Shown here piece by piece: positions 38,417 to 48,566 of a stretch of DNA of 64,000 nucleotides. The stretch comes from Saccharomyces mikatae IFO 1815 (lineage: Eukaryota > Ascomycota > Saccharomycetes > Saccharomycetales > Saccharomycetaceae), in contig NC_079266.1 in assembly GCF_947241705.1 (NCBI RefSeq), forward strand, positions 1 through 64,000, in the 5' to 3' direction. Every line of letters starts with the position of its first letter. The first letter of the stretch is position 1. The position numbers and the translations under genes were made by a program. The notes under the pieces were generated by a model. The model worked only from the letters and a program-made list of their open reading frames with translations, had not been told where the DNA came from and made no database searches.

Positions 38417-41400
38417 ATGAGCAGCAATAACAGTGGTGTTTCTGCCGCCACGGGAGAGATCGATGAAAGTCTTTATTCTCGTCAACTTTATGTGTTGGGT
38501 AAGGAAGCTATGTTGAAAATGCAAACCTCCAACGTGTTAGTTCTCGGGTTGAAGGGGCTAGGTGTTGAAATAGCTAAAAACGTAGTGTTGGCGGGTGTGA
38601 AGTCCATGACCGTTTTCGATCCTGAACTGGTTCAATTGGCAGACTTGTCTACCCAATTTTTTTTGACCGAGAAGGACATTGGTCAAAAGAGAGGTGAAGT
38701 GACCAGAGCCAAGCTGGCGGAGTTGAACGCATACGTCCCGGTTAATGTGTTGGATTCGTTGGATGATGTCACGCAATTGAGTCAATTCCAGGTCGTGGTT
38801 GCCACAGACACTGTTTCTTTGGAGGATAAGGTGAAAATCAATGAATTCTGCCATTCTTCTGGCATAAGATTTATTTCCTCGGAGACAAGAGGATTATTCG
38901 GTAATACTTTTGTAGATTTGGGTGATGAGTTCACAGTGTTGGACCCCACAGGTGAAGAACCTCGTACCGGTATGGTTTCAGATATCGAGCCTGACGGAAC
39001 TGTAACCATGTTAGACGATAACAGACATGGGTTAGAAGACGGAAATTTTGTAAGATTTTCTGAAGTGGAAGGTCTAGATAAGTTGAATGACGGAACCCTT
39101 TTCAAAGTTGAGGTTTTGGGGCCGTTTGCATTCAGAATTGGGTCAGTTAAAGAATTTGGCGAGTACAAAAAGGGTGGTATTTTCACCGAAGTCAAAGTAC
39201 CACGCAAAATCTCATTTAAGACTTTAAAACAACAACTTTCTAACCCTGAATTCGTTTTTGCAGATTTTGCCAAATTCGACAGAACGGCTCAATTACATTT
39301 AGGGTTCCAGGCTTTGCACCAATTTGCCGTTAGACATAACGGTCAGTTGCCGAGAACAATGAATAATGAGGACGCCAACGAATTACTGAAATTGGTTACG
39401 GATTTATCCGCTCAACAACCAGAGGTTCTGGGTGAAGGCGTAGTTGTTAATGAAGATTTAATCAAAGAGCTTTCTTACCAGGCAAGGGGTGACATTCCCG
39501 GTGTTGTAGCCTTCTTCGGTGGTCTTGTCGCACAAGAAGTGCTAAAGGCTTGCTCTGGTAAATTTACTCCGCTAAAGCAATTTATGTATTTCGATTCCTT
39601 AGAATCACTACCAGACTCTAAGAATTTTCCAAGAAACGAAAAGACTACACAGCCAATAAACTCTCGTTATGATAATCAAATTGCCGTGTTTGGTTTAGAT
39701 TTCCAGAAAAGGATTGCCAATTCAAAGGTCTTTCTTGTTGGATCCGGTGCAATTGGTTGTGAGATGTTGAAAAATTGGGCACTTTTGGGGCTTGGTTCCG
39801 GTTCTGATGGTTATATTGTTGTTACGGATAATGATTCAATTGAGAAATCTAATTTGAACCGTCAATTCTTATTTAGACCCAAGGATGTCGGGAAGAACAA
39901 ATCTGAAGTGGCTGCAGAGGCCGTATGCGCTATGAACCCTGATTTGAAAGGCAAAATAAATGCAAAGATTGATAAAGTGGGGCCTGAAACTGAGGAGACA
40001 TTCAACGACTCGTTTTGGGAAAGTCTAGATTTTGTTACCAATGCTCTAGACAACGTTGACGCAAGAACATATGTGGATCGTCGCTGTGTGTTTTATAGAA
40101 AACCACTGCTGGAATCTGGTACACTAGGTACTAAAGGTAATACTCAAGTTATCATTCCAAGACTGACTGAATCATATTCTTCTTCTAGAGACCCACCGGA
40201 AAAGTCTATTCCATTGTGTACTCTACGTTCGTTCCCAAATAAGATCGATCATACTATTGCCTGGGCTAAATCTCTTTTCCAAGGTTACTTCACTGATTCC
40301 GCTGAAAATGTTAATATGTACTTGACGCAACCAAATTTTGTCGAGCAAACTCTAAAGCAAAGTGGTGATGTAAAGGGAATTCTAGAATCAATTTCAGATT
40401 CGTTATCCAATAGACCATACAACTTCGAAGATTGTATCAAATGGGCAAGATTAGAATTTGAAAAGAAATTTAACCATGATATCAAACAGTTATTATTCAA
40501 CTTCCCAAAGGATGCAAAGACTTCCAACGGGGAACCATTTTGGTCAGGTGCCAAGCGTGCTCCAACACCATTGGAGTTTGATATCTACAATAACGACCAT
40601 TTTCATTTTGTTGTAGCAGGCGCTAATTTGCGCGCATTCAATTATGGTTTAAAAAGTGATGACCTTGATTCTAAACCTAATGTGGATGAGTATAAGTCTG
40701 TCTTCGATCATATGATAATTCCAGAATTTGTTCCAAATGCGAATTTAAAGATCCAAGTGAACGATGATGATCCAGATCCAAACGCAAATGCTTCTAATGC
40801 TTCTGACGAAATTGATCATCTGGCATCATCTCTCCCAGATCCTTCCACTTTGGCAGGCTTTAAATTGGAACCTGTAGATTTCGAAAAGGATGATGATACC
40901 AATCACCACATTGAGTTCATAACAGCTTGTTCTAACTGCAGGGCTCAAAACTACTTTATTGAAACAGCCGATCGTCAAAAAACCAAATTCATTGCAGGCC
41001 GTATTATTCCTGCCATTGCAACAACCACTTCTTTGGTTACTGGTTTAGTTAATTTGGAATTATATAAACTGGTTGATAACAAGACGGATATTGAGCAGTA
41101 CAAGAACGGTTTTGTTAATTTAGCTTTGCCATTTTTCGGTTTTTCAGAACCAATTGCTTCACCAAAAGGGGAGTATAATAACAAGAAATATGATAAAATT
41201 TGGGACAGATTTGATATCAAAGGAGATATCAAATTAAGTGAGTTGATTGAACATTTCGAAAAAGATGAAGGTTTGGAGATAACAATGCTTTCATATGGAG
41301 TTTCTCTGCTATATGCCTCGTTCTTCCCTCAAAAGAAACTGAAAGAAAGACTGAATTTACCAATTACTCAATTAGTTAAATTGGTGACTAAAAAAGATAT

Positions 41401-41494
41401 TCCAACGCACGTATCTACAATGATTCTAGAAATTTGTGCAGATGACAAAGAAGGTGAAGATGTTGAAGTACCATTTATTACTATTCATCTATGA
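38417..41494 (+). CDS. UBA1: Ubiquitin-activating enzyme E1 Uba1
   Basis: A 1025-residue essential E1 (S. cerevisiae 1024) that adenylates ubiquitin with ATP, holds it as a thioester and passes it to E2s. The inactive adenylation half (about 10-420) begins [11 protein letters not shown]. The active half has the nucleotide motif [19 protein letters not shown] near residue 438 and [17 protein letters not shown]. The catalytic cysteine is Cys601 in [11 protein letters not shown], one position later than Cys600 of S. cerevisiae. The C-terminal ubiquitin-fold domain ends EVPFITIHL. The PACE site upstream fits co-regulation with the proteasome. Confidence 0.98.
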   Translation: MSSNNSGVSAATGEIDESLYSRQLYVLGKEAMLKMQTSNVLVLGLKGLGVEIAKNVVLAGVKSMTVFDPELVQLADLSTQFFLTEKDIGQKRGEVTRAKLAELNAYVPVNVLDSLDDVTQLSQFQVVVATDTVSLEDKVKINEFCHSSGIRFISSETRGLFGNTFVDLGDEFTVLDPTGEEPRTGMVSDIEPDGTVTMLDDNRHGLEDGNFVRFSEVEGLDKLNDGTLFKVEVLGPFAFRIGSVKEFGEYKKGGIFTEVKVPRKISFKTLKQQLSNPEFVFADFAKFDRTAQLHLGFQALHQFAVRHNGQLPRTMNNEDANELLKLVTDLSAQQPEVLGEGVVVNEDLIKELSYQARGDIPGVVAFFGGLVAQEVLKACSGKFTPLKQFMYFDSLESLPDSKNFPRNEKTTQPINSRYDNQIAVFGLDFQKRIANSKVFLVGSGAIGCEMLKNWALLGLGSGSDGYIVVTDNDSIEKSNLNRQFLFRPKDVGKNKSEVAAEAVCAMNPDLKGKINAKIDKVGPETEETFNDSFWESLDFVTNALDNVDARTYVDRRCVFYRKPLLESGTLGTKGNTQVIIPRLTESYSSSRDPPEKSIPLCTLRSFPNKIDHTIAWAKSLFQGYFTDSAENVNMYLTQPNFVEQTLKQSGDVKGILESISDSLSNRPYNFEDCIKWARLEFEKKFNHDIKQLLFNFPKDAKTSNGEPFWSGAKRAPTPLEFDIYNNDHFHFVVAGANLRAFNYGLKSDDLDSKPNVDEYKSVFDHMIIPEFVPNANLKIQVNDDDPDPNANASNASDEIDHLASSLPDPSTLAGFKLEPVDFEKDDDTNHHIEFITACSNCRAQNYFIETADRQKTKFIAGRIIPAIATTTSLVTGLVNLELYKLVDNKTDIEQYKNGFVNLALPFFGFSEPIASPKGEYNNKKYDKIWDRFDIKGDIKLSELIEHFEKDEGLEITMLSYGVSLLYASFFPQKKLKERLNLPITQLVKLVTKKDIPTHVSTMILEICADDKEGEDVEVPFITIHL

Positions 41495-41699
41495 GTAACT
41501 AACTAACCAAAAAAAAATTCAAGAATATATATCAACTACAACCAGTATAACAGTATATATCACGTATATATATATATGTATGACTTTTCACAACCCTTTT
41601 CTTTGGTAAAAAGAATAATTATTATTATTACAGCTGTTTTTGTAAACTTGTTTTTAAATACCCATGTTTCACAATTGAAATTTTATGTTTTCGTTGCAA
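41495..41699. terminator. Convergent UBA1 / STE6 3' region
   Basis: A short A+T-rich spacer between converging genes, with an alternating TA run (about 41553-41580) typical of yeast 3'-end efficiency elements (TATATA). Confidence 0.5.
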
Positions 41700-44600
41700 T
41701 CAAGCATTTTTTTCAGAAACAATCCGAAACATCTCACCGCAATTATTGTATAAAGTGTCAAAGCTTCCCTCTTCGATTACTTTGCCATCCTTAAAAACGG
41801 CAATGGAATCGCAACACCTCATCATTTGTTCGTCGTGGGTTATAACCAAGGTCAGTAGAGCTGGTGGTCCCTTTTTGACGATCTCCTTGATAACATGGGA
41901 GCTCATAGAGTCTAATGCTGAGGTACATTCATCCAAAATTAGTATTTTAGGTTTCCTCACAAGTGCTCTAGCTATGCAAAGCCTTTGCGCTTGTCCACCC
42001 GACAACAGGTTTGTATCAATACGTGTACCCAAGCCCAGAGGCAATGAGGCTACAAAGTCATAAATCCCCACGTATTTTAATGCGTCATATATTTCAATCT
42101 CAAGAATCTCACCTAAACAACCGTAAGTCAAATTATCTCTAATGGTACCATTGAACAATAAAGGTTTCTGCTCAACTACTGAAATTTCTCTTCTTAAAAC
42201 CGTCAGGTTCCAGTCATTTACGTCAGTGCCGTCTAATTTAATGCTCCCTACCTCACAATCGTAAAGTCTTGTTAGTAAAAGGACCAGTGTGGATTTTCCT
42301 GAACCTGATCCTCCGACAATACCTATTGTCTGTCCACAAAACATGTTAAGATTCATATTTTTGTAGATGAGAACAGAAGGTGCAGATGGGTAGGCAAACG
42401 TCAGGTTTTGTATCGAGAGCATTGGTGTCGTTTGCTTCTCATGGTAGGTCTCACCAATTATCCCTATTGACCTAGCATTATTGTCTTCGATCTCCAGTGT
42501 GACCTGCTTTTCATCGAGAATTCTGTAAATCCAACTGGCTGCACGTTGGCCTCTACTGATATCAGGAATCTGGCTTACTAAACTCGTGCATGACATGATA
42601 GTGAATAATAGCAAAGTGAAGGTTGTAAACATTTTCTTTGAGGTATACTCATGGACCATTACCAGCTTTAGTCCGTAATAGTAAAGAATAGCTTGAATAC
42701 ACATAGCAATCATATTTGTCATAGATATACCAAAACCTGTAGCAATAGCACGTTTGGAGGCAATTTGTTCCATTTTGGTTTTCAATTTATGATATGATAA
42801 TTGGAAATGAAATTCAGCTTGTAAGTACTTTATGGTTTTGATATTCGTTACAATCTGGTATAAGCAATTTTCTAACTGAACGACTGATGTCTTGTAATCG
42901 GTTTCATGCTTCTGTAAAATACTACCATAAATTGCTGAGAAGATTATTATCAATGGAAACATTGAAATGCAGACCAAACTTAATTTCCAACCAGAGGCTA
43001 ACGCCCAAACTAAACCAATAAATGATACGGTAATAAAACTGGTAATAGCGCTCAAAAATTCAGAGACCAAAGATCTCAAATCTCTTAAATCGTTCAACAC
43101 TAAAGCGGAAACTTCGGAAGCCTTGTTATCTTCACCAGAAAACCAGTTCATGCTCTTTTTCGTTAGTTTTTCCATAACCTCGTTCCTAAGATCCATAATC
43201 CAGTATTCACTGCAGTAACCTAATAGGAATCCCTTTGCGAAATTAAAAATACCGTCTGCTGCAGCCACACCAAGAACAATACACGACCACTTCCTTAGGT
43301 AGGACGACGAACCCATTTCTCCAGCCGGAGATGGAACAATTCCTTCCAACAAGAAACTAAATGTGTATGAAAAGACTGGATTAGTGGCACCTGCAATAAG
43401 AGAACAAAAGAGCCCTAGTATTAGAATTTTCTTGTATCTAATGCTATTGATCATTCTTCTCATTATTTGCACAATGCTTAAGAGTTGTGGTCCTGTCATG
43501 CTTTCGATGCTATTCTGTTTTTTTGTCGCATATTCTATATTTTTATCTTCAATCCTAATTCTTCTTCCTTTACAGTGTGATCTTTGTCGATGAACTGTTT
43601 CGTAAAAGTGTAGCTGATCTGCCTCATTAAATTCAAAAGAACTTAGACCTGTCTTTGTTTTTGGAGTTTCTAAATGAGAGTTAAAGCTTTCTGTAGAGTT
43701 TAGAGACTTTTCGTCAATTTCTGAATTCACAATAGTTTTTGTATCAGAATAGTCTTTCTGTAGGCAGTACCATTTGCTAAAAGTGCTGGTCGAATCTGCC
43801 AGAAGTTCTGACTGGGTGCCACTTTCAATGACTTTACCTTCTTGCATTAAATACAAGTGGTCATCAGATTCAACTTGACCCAATTCATGCGTCAAGATGA
43901 TTGTAGTTTTTCCTTTCCTCCAATGTCGAATCGCCTTCATCAATAGATTACGATGAATTATATCCAAAGCTGAGACAGCTTCGTCCAAGAATAGTATCGG
44001 AGTATCTCTAATGAATGCACGTGCCATCGCAACTCTTTGTTGTTGACCACCACTTAGTGTAACTCCTCCACTTCCGATCAATGTTTCTAGTCCATCGGGA
44101 AGATCTAGAATAAGCCTATCTAGAAGAGCCATTCTACAGGCATCTTTGATTAAATTGGTATTCTTATTGGTACTGTAGTCAGCATTTTTTGCTAATTCCG
44201 TCGAACCTAAAAGAATATTTTTTCGAAGAGTATCATTAAATAGAGTACAACGCTGTTCTACGACGGTGATATTCTTAATTAGTAATTTCTGGGGTATTGC
44301 CTGGATATTCCGACCATTGATAGATATTGACCCATCGTAGCCATCGTAAAACTTTAATAATAAACTGGATAATGTGGATTTACCAGAGCCTGACTTCCCA
44401 ACTATAAAAGTAAATTGACCTGCAGGAAATTTTAAACTAGCGTTCTCTAGAACGATTTCAGAAGGTCTGCTTGGATATGAGAACGAAACGTTGTCGAACA
44501 CTAAATCACTATTGGCATAATCTAATGGGTATTGATGAAGTTCGATCTCATTCGGAGGATTACATTTGGGCCCGTTTTCTAGTAGATTCATGATTTTTTG

Positions 44601-45572
44601 TAATGCTACTTCACCTTTTTGAAGAACGACAATCTGATGTAGGGTATTATTAAGAGTTGACCCCAGCAAAATGCATGAGTGAAAGCAAGTAATGACATCG
44701 TTGATGTTTAATTTTCCCTGTTTAATCATTGTGGAGCCAAACCAGAATCCTTGTACAAACATAGTCAGCGTCAAAAATCTCAGGATTCCAGCATTTGCCG
44801 CTACAAAAAGACAACTTTTGATGAAGAAAGTGTTACAACTTAGGATAATTCTCTGAAATTTTTTTCTTTCTAAAGGTTGTGTGCAATATAATCTCACCAA
44901 TTGGGCAGCATTCATTGACCATGCAAACAATTGGGCCGCCTTACTCGTTTCTTCATTTTCCTTCTGTGAGTACATATGGACCATTCTAGAAAATGCTACA
45001 GCAAAAAAAGTGATGATGGGAGAGCTACAAAGGATAATCAATGTTAATGACCAGGAATAATAAAATGATGTCCCCAGAAGCGCACATATGGCGACGAGGT
45101 TCTGGAAAGTTATGGCAGATGCCTCGGCGGAGCTTGATCTTAGTTCCTCCACACATCGATTTATCTGAGTAAAATCTCCCAACAATGTATCGTTAACGTC
45201 GTACCATTTCATTGGCTTTTTTTCTAAATATGCCTCCAATAATTGCGACCGTATTCTCAAGCCTTGCTTTTCGCCGATATACATCCAGCTTGTTAATGAA
45301 AGCCACATGGCAGGTACAGAGGCAACTCCAAGTGCCATTACTGCCATCGCTCTTTGAACTAATTGCGGATATAAATCATTATGTGACCCACTAAGCACAA
45401 ACACCGATAGCAAATCGAAGACTCTACCAGTCAAGATAGAAGTGATTGCCGGAACAAGGCCTGTAGCAACAGTACTTATAATCATTAATATCAACAGTTT
45501 GTAGTCACTCCGTATACACACGTTCCTAAAGATGTGATAGCGTTTCATAGTATTGAAATCTCGAAGGTTCAT
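41700..45572 (-). CDS. STE6: a-factor ABC exporter Ste6
   Basis: A 1290-residue full-length ABC transporter that exports the farnesylated a-factor pheromone in MATa cells. The ATG at 45570-45572 (MNLRDFNTMKRYHIF) gives the S. cerevisiae length; the frame is open 26 codons upstream, but that part is not conserved. Two TM domains (about 30-330 and 730-1000) alternate with two nucleotide-binding domains. NBD1 has GKSGSGKST, LSGGQQQRVAMARA and ILFLDEAVSALD; NBD2 has GGSGSGKST, LSGGQAQRLCIARA and ILILDECTSALD. The linker (about 620-720) is poorly conserved. An alpha2-Mcm1 operator upstream keeps it a-specific. Confidence 0.98.
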   Translation of the reverse strand: MNLRDFNTMKRYHIFRNVCIRSDYKLLILMIISTVATGLVPAITSILTGRVFDLLSVFVLSGSHNDLYPQLVQRAMAVMALGVASVPAMWLSLTSWMYIGEKQGLRIRSQLLEAYLEKKPMKWYDVNDTLLGDFTQINRCVEELRSSSAEASAITFQNLVAICALLGTSFYYSWSLTLIILCSSPIITFFAVAFSRMVHMYSQKENEETSKAAQLFAWSMNAAQLVRLYCTQPLERKKFQRIILSCNTFFIKSCLFVAANAGILRFLTLTMFVQGFWFGSTMIKQGKLNINDVITCFHSCILLGSTLNNTLHQIVVLQKGEVALQKIMNLLENGPKCNPPNEIELHQYPLDYANSDLVFDNVSFSYPSRPSEIVLENASLKFPAGQFTFIVGKSGSGKSTLSSLLLKFYDGYDGSISINGRNIQAIPQKLLIKNITVVEQRCTLFNDTLRKNILLGSTELAKNADYSTNKNTNLIKDACRMALLDRLILDLPDGLETLIGSGGVTLSGGQQQRVAMARAFIRDTPILFLDEAVSALDIIHRNLLMKAIRHWRKGKTTIILTHELGQVESDDHLYLMQEGKVIESGTQSELLADSTSTFSKWYCLQKDYSDTKTIVNSEIDEKSLNSTESFNSHLETPKTKTGLSSFEFNEADQLHFYETVHRQRSHCKGRRIRIEDKNIEYATKKQNSIESMTGPQLLSIVQIMRRMINSIRYKKILILGLFCSLIAGATNPVFSYTFSFLLEGIVPSPAGEMGSSSYLRKWSCIVLGVAAADGIFNFAKGFLLGYCSEYWIMDLRNEVMEKLTKKSMNWFSGEDNKASEVSALVLNDLRDLRSLVSEFLSAITSFITVSFIGLVWALASGWKLSLVCISMFPLIIIFSAIYGSILQKHETDYKTSVVQLENCLYQIVTNIKTIKYLQAEFHFQLSYHKLKTKMEQIASKRAIATGFGISMTNMIAMCIQAILYYYGLKLVMVHEYTSKKMFTTFTLLLFTIMSCTSLVSQIPDISRGQRAASWIYRILDEKQVTLEIEDNNARSIGIIGETYHEKQTTPMLSIQNLTFAYPSAPSVLIYKNMNLNMFCGQTIGIVGGSGSGKSTLVLLLTRLYDCEVGSIKLDGTDVNDWNLTVLRREISVVEQKPLLFNGTIRDNLTYGCLGEILEIEIYDALKYVGIYDFVASLPLGLGTRIDTNLLSGGQAQRLCIARALVRKPKILILDECTSALDSMSSHVIKEIVKKGPPALLTLVITHDEQMMRCCDSIAVFKDGKVIEEGSFDTLYNNCGEMFRIVSEKNA

Positions 45573-45957
45573 TGAGTGGTTGGTTTCTTTATAAAGCTTT
45601 AAAAGACCTACAGGCCCTTTGGAAGAAAAATAAAGCGTGGTAATAAACATGTTTATAAGCTCGGTTATTTAAATATGTTTGTTGCGACAAATCAGCAGTT
45701 TCATGTTTGAAACATCTGTTTATGTTTAATGCATCGTGTAAATTTCCTAATTTGGTAACTACATGGCGAAATGAAAATAAGGAACTTTTTTTTCATTATA
45801 ATCTGCTTGTCATTAGAAGAAGAAGAAATAAGTTGAATACTGACATTTGCTAATAAAGCATGTAAATATTTTAATTAACGAAAGGCCATATATTTCTTTG
45901 CAAGAAAGGTAGCAAAAAATATATGGCTACTTTTGTAGTAGAAAAAATAATTCATTA
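45573..45957. promoter_or_regulatory. STE6 promoter region
   Basis: About 0.4 kb between the STE6 start and the tRNA-Thr 3' end, holding the alpha2-Mcm1 operator (45735-45765). A-rich tracts on the plus strand (45943-45948, T-run on the minus strand) probably terminate Pol III transcription of the tRNA. Confidence 0.7.
45735..45765. promoter_or_regulatory. alpha2-Mcm1 (a-specific gene) operator of STE6
   Basis: A 31-bp operator: alpha2 half-sites CGTGT (45735-45739) and ACATG (45761-45765) flank a perfect Mcm1 CArG box, CCTAATTTGG (45746-45755). It matches the S. cerevisiae STE6 operator in layout and nearly in sequence. In alpha and a/alpha cells alpha2, Mcm1 and Tup1-Ssn6 repress here; in a cells Mcm1 activates. 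The centre lies about 178 bp upstream of the STE6 ATG. Confidence 0.95.
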
Positions 45958-46029
45958 TGCCCTCTGTGGGAATTGAACCCACGATCCCCGCATTACGAGT
46001 GCGATGCCTTACCACTTGGCCAAAAGGGC
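45958..46029 (-). tRNA. tT(CGU)K: tRNA-Thr (anticodon CGU)
   Basis: A 72-nt minus-strand cloverleaf beginning GCCCTTTTGGCCAAGTGG (A box) with GGTTCAATTCC (B box). The anticodon stem-loop GCA-CTCGTAA-TGC shows anticodon CGU, decoding ACG (Thr). The acceptor stem GCCCTTT/AGAGGGC closes with one G-U pair. There is no intron, and CCA is not encoded. A T-run follows on the minus strand. S. cerevisiae has this gene at the same place. Confidence 0.97.
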
Positions 46030-46718
46030 TGAGGAATTTTTATACTGGGTCCTATTTTTACACGGGTATGATTAATCTGTTTTTAAATAACTATATAATT
46101 CATCCAAAACCATTTCAAGACTGGTCCATCTATGCTTCTAGGTTTTAAAGAGGAAAATGTGTGTGATTTGTGATGTTTACTTGGGTGCCATTTTTGTAAA
46201 AAGCAATCTACTATGGTATACCCAATGTACTAGGTCTTCTCTTGGAGGATATAGCAATCCACAAGAGAGGGAATCGATATTTCTACATAGCAATAATGAT
46301 AATATTCATTTATTCTCTTGTTTTATACGTTGTTATCCATTATCTGAATACATATTCAATCCTTTCGTTTCAGCTTCCACAAGAATTGATGACGGTTTAT
46401 CACAATTCATTTCATCTTCTACACCGCGTGTGGTAATATACTAGTAAAATTGTTACCAGCCAACAGACGATACTTGAATCTTACATCAATAGAAAGACCT
46501 TTTTTTCTTCAGTCAGCACCTGGGAACAAGATTTTTCTCATATTGTACGTGATAACAGCTAAAGAGAGTATGAATGATTTAATTGTAACTATCATAAGTT
46601 TTCACGTTTCTCTAGTATTCACATTGTTAAATTTCGTCTTTTCGATTCTTTATAAGTTTACTGCGGGTTTGAGCAAAGAAGACTGAAAGAAAGAGAACAG
46701 AAGTATTGTAACAGAAGC
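46030..46718. other. tRNA-CBT1 interval with solo delta LTR
   Basis: Upstream of the tRNA and of CBT1. Most of it is a degenerate delta LTR (46142-46465); the rest is the CBT1 promoter. Small ATG frames here lie within the LTR relic and are not genes. Confidence 0.65.
46142..46465 (-). mobile_element. Degenerate solo delta LTR (Ty1/Ty2 type)
   Basis: Reading on the plus strand, blocks align in order with the reversed delta LTR: TGCCATTTTTGTAA, the TTCTCTTGGAGGATATAG region, GATAATATTCATTTATTCT, CGTTTCAGCTTCCAC, TTCATCTTCTACACCG and GGTAATATACTAGTAAAATT, ending CCAACA at 46465. Length is about 324 bp against about 335 for delta. It is heavily diverged and carries no internal region, so it is an old relic. 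It sits 110-440 bp upstream of the tRNA-Thr gene, the classic Ty1 target window. Confidence 0.85.
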
Positions 46719-47540
46719 ATGGTAAACTACGGAACCCATAGCAGTGAAATTTTGAAGGTTCTTAAGACACCCAAGTTCGTGCTGAGATATGGCAACGTGA
46801 CCGGAAGACAACGCTTTGCCTTGAAACGGAAGATAAATGATAAGTTATGCGAAAACAAGTATCAGGAATATCTGAATGAGTACAATACCTTCGTACTTTA
46901 CGACTGGGAATACAGTGGAGCTGACAATTTTATAGACCCCTCTTACAATCTTCCCCTTTTATGGAAGGAGTTCATAAGGGAGGGCGTGTCCAAAGGTGCA
47001 ATAAACAATAAGCTTCCGACGGTCTTCATGAAGAGAAAGTTGAGAAATTCGGTAATGAGTCGGTGTTTGGGACTTGATTTCCTCACTGATCCGAGCGAAT
47101 TAACACATGAATACCGATGCATGTTCCAAACTGTTCATGACATCTCATCTCTGTCGCAATTAATCTTATTCAACAGTATACCAAACATTCCAGTAAGGTT
47201 GAAATTGCATACCATTGGCATAAACATCAATCTCGGGCCCAAAAATTCCATGGAAAGCAGCACTGGTGGCGCTGATACTGGCATGAGCGAAGCAGTCTCT
47301 TACATTCAACCGCTATTGGAGGAATCCTCGAGAATGTATCGCAACTTGAGTTACTGGAAGTTGCTAAAAATAGCACGAGGTAACAAGAAGGATGGACTTT
47401 TGGATGAGAACGCACTTATTAAATCGCAAGTCAAACTTTTACTGAGCCAATTGGCGATGAACCAAATTACCTCGCCTTCCGTCACCGAACATGGTGGTCA
47501 CAGCTGGCTCATATTCACAAGAGACAACCACAAACAATAA
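46719..47540 (+). CDS. CBT1: Mitochondrial cytochrome b mRNA processing factor Cbt1
   Basis: A 273-residue protein (S. cerevisiae about 271) needed in mitochondria for 5' processing and stability of cytochrome b (COB) mRNA. It is basic at the N-terminus (KVLKTPKFVLRYGNVTGRQR), as suits a matrix protein. No catalytic motif or membrane segment is visible; conserved blocks include NTFVLYDWEYSGADNFIDP and YWKLLKIARGNKKD. Fairly diverged from the S. cerevisiae protein, but frame and length are kept. Confidence 0.92.
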   Translation: MVNYGTHSSEILKVLKTPKFVLRYGNVTGRQRFALKRKINDKLCENKYQEYLNEYNTFVLYDWEYSGADNFIDPSYNLPLLWKEFIREGVSKGAINNKLPTVFMKRKLRNSVMSRCLGLDFLTDPSELTHEYRCMFQTVHDISSLSQLILFNSIPNIPVRLKLHTIGININLGPKNSMESSTGGADTGMSEAVSYIQPLLEESSRMYRNLSYWKLLKIARGNKKDGLLDENALIKSQVKLLLSQLAMNQITSPSVTEHGGHSWLIFTRDNHKQ

Positions 47541-47756
47541 ATACGCCATGACGGTACCTCAGGTTATATATACTTACACATAATATACTTTATTTAGTGG
47601 TTATGACACTAGTGTCGTTCAGCTCACTAATAACGAAGAGAGAATAATAGAGCATTGTAATGTCAAGAATTATGATTTATTAACGTTTACAGTAACTTCT
47701 CTTCAGATATATTTAGTAAAGAAGAAGCGAAACTTCAACAAGCTAGCGTGCCACAG
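47541..47756. promoter_or_regulatory. CBT1-EMC3 spacer
   Basis: A short A+T-rich tandem spacer holding the CBT1 3' end and the EMC3 promoter. No recognised factor site. Confidence 0.4.
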
Positions 47757-48518
47757 ATGTTATTGGATGATCAGCTGAAGTATTGGGTCTTGTTGCCTAT
47801 TTCCATTGTTATGGTTTTGACGGGTGTGCTCAAACAGTACATCATGACACTTATAACGGGGAACAATGCTAGCGAAAGACAACCGAGGGTGAAACTAACT
47901 GAATGGCAATACTTGCAATGGGCACAATTATTGATTGGTAACGGTGGGAATTTGTCAGCAGATGCTTTTGCTGCAAAAAAAGAGTTCCTTATCAAGGACC
48001 TTGCCGAGGAAAGACATTTGGCCAAAGTTAACGAACAAGATGGGTCACAGGCTGGAGAAATGCCCAATCCTTTCAACGATCCAAGCATGTCAAATGCTAT
48101 GATGAACATGGCGAAGGGAAACATGGCTAGTTTTATTCCTCAGACTATTATAATGTGGTGGGTAAACCATTTTTTTGCTGGATTCATTCTTATGCAATTG
48201 CCATTTCCTTTAACGGCAAAGTTCAAAGAGATGTTACAAACCGGTATTGTTTGTCAAGATTTGGATGTCAGATGGGTAAGCTCTATATCGTGGTATTTCA
48301 TCTCTGTACTCGGGCTTAATCCGGTATATAACTTGATTGGGTTGAACGATCAGGACATGGGTATCCAAGCCGGAATAGGTGGGCCACAGGGTCCACAGGG
48401 TCCTCCACAATCGCAGGTAGACAAGGCAATGCATGCGATGGCCAACGACTTGACCATTATTCAGCATGAGACTTGTCTTGATAACGTTGAGCAAAGGGTT
48501 TTGAAACAGTATATGTAA
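47757..48518 (+). CDS. EMC3: ER membrane complex subunit Emc3
   Basis: A 253-residue core subunit of the ER membrane protein complex, an Oxa1/YidC-superfamily insertase subunit. The ATG at 47757 gives the S. cerevisiae length; three upstream codons are open without an ATG. Three membrane segments are visible at about 10-30, 120-140 and 170-195 (LKYWVLLPISIVMVLTGVL; FIPQTIIMWWVNHFFAG; SISWYFISVLGLNP), with a cytosolic coiled region between the first two. The QGPQGPPQSQ loop and HETCLDNVEQRVL end are well conserved. Confidence 0.97.
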   Translation: MLLDDQLKYWVLLPISIVMVLTGVLKQYIMTLITGNNASERQPRVKLTEWQYLQWAQLLIGNGGNLSADAFAAKKEFLIKDLAEERHLAKVNEQDGSQAGEMPNPFNDPSMSNAMMNMAKGNMASFIPQTIIMWWVNHFFAGFILMQLPFPLTAKFKEMLQTGIVCQDLDVRWVSSISWYFISVLGLNPVYNLIGLNDQDMGIQAGIGGPQGPQGPPQSQVDKAMHAMANDLTIIQHETCLDNVEQRVLKQYM

Positions 48519-48566
48519 GTCGTGGCTACGTACGCACGTTTATAAAAAAATAGGTACTTTTCTGTT

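Noticed and set aside
41553-41580. TA-repeat between UBA1 and STE6 as an origin or promoter
   Set aside because: It fits an ordinary yeast 3'-end efficiency element between converging genes.
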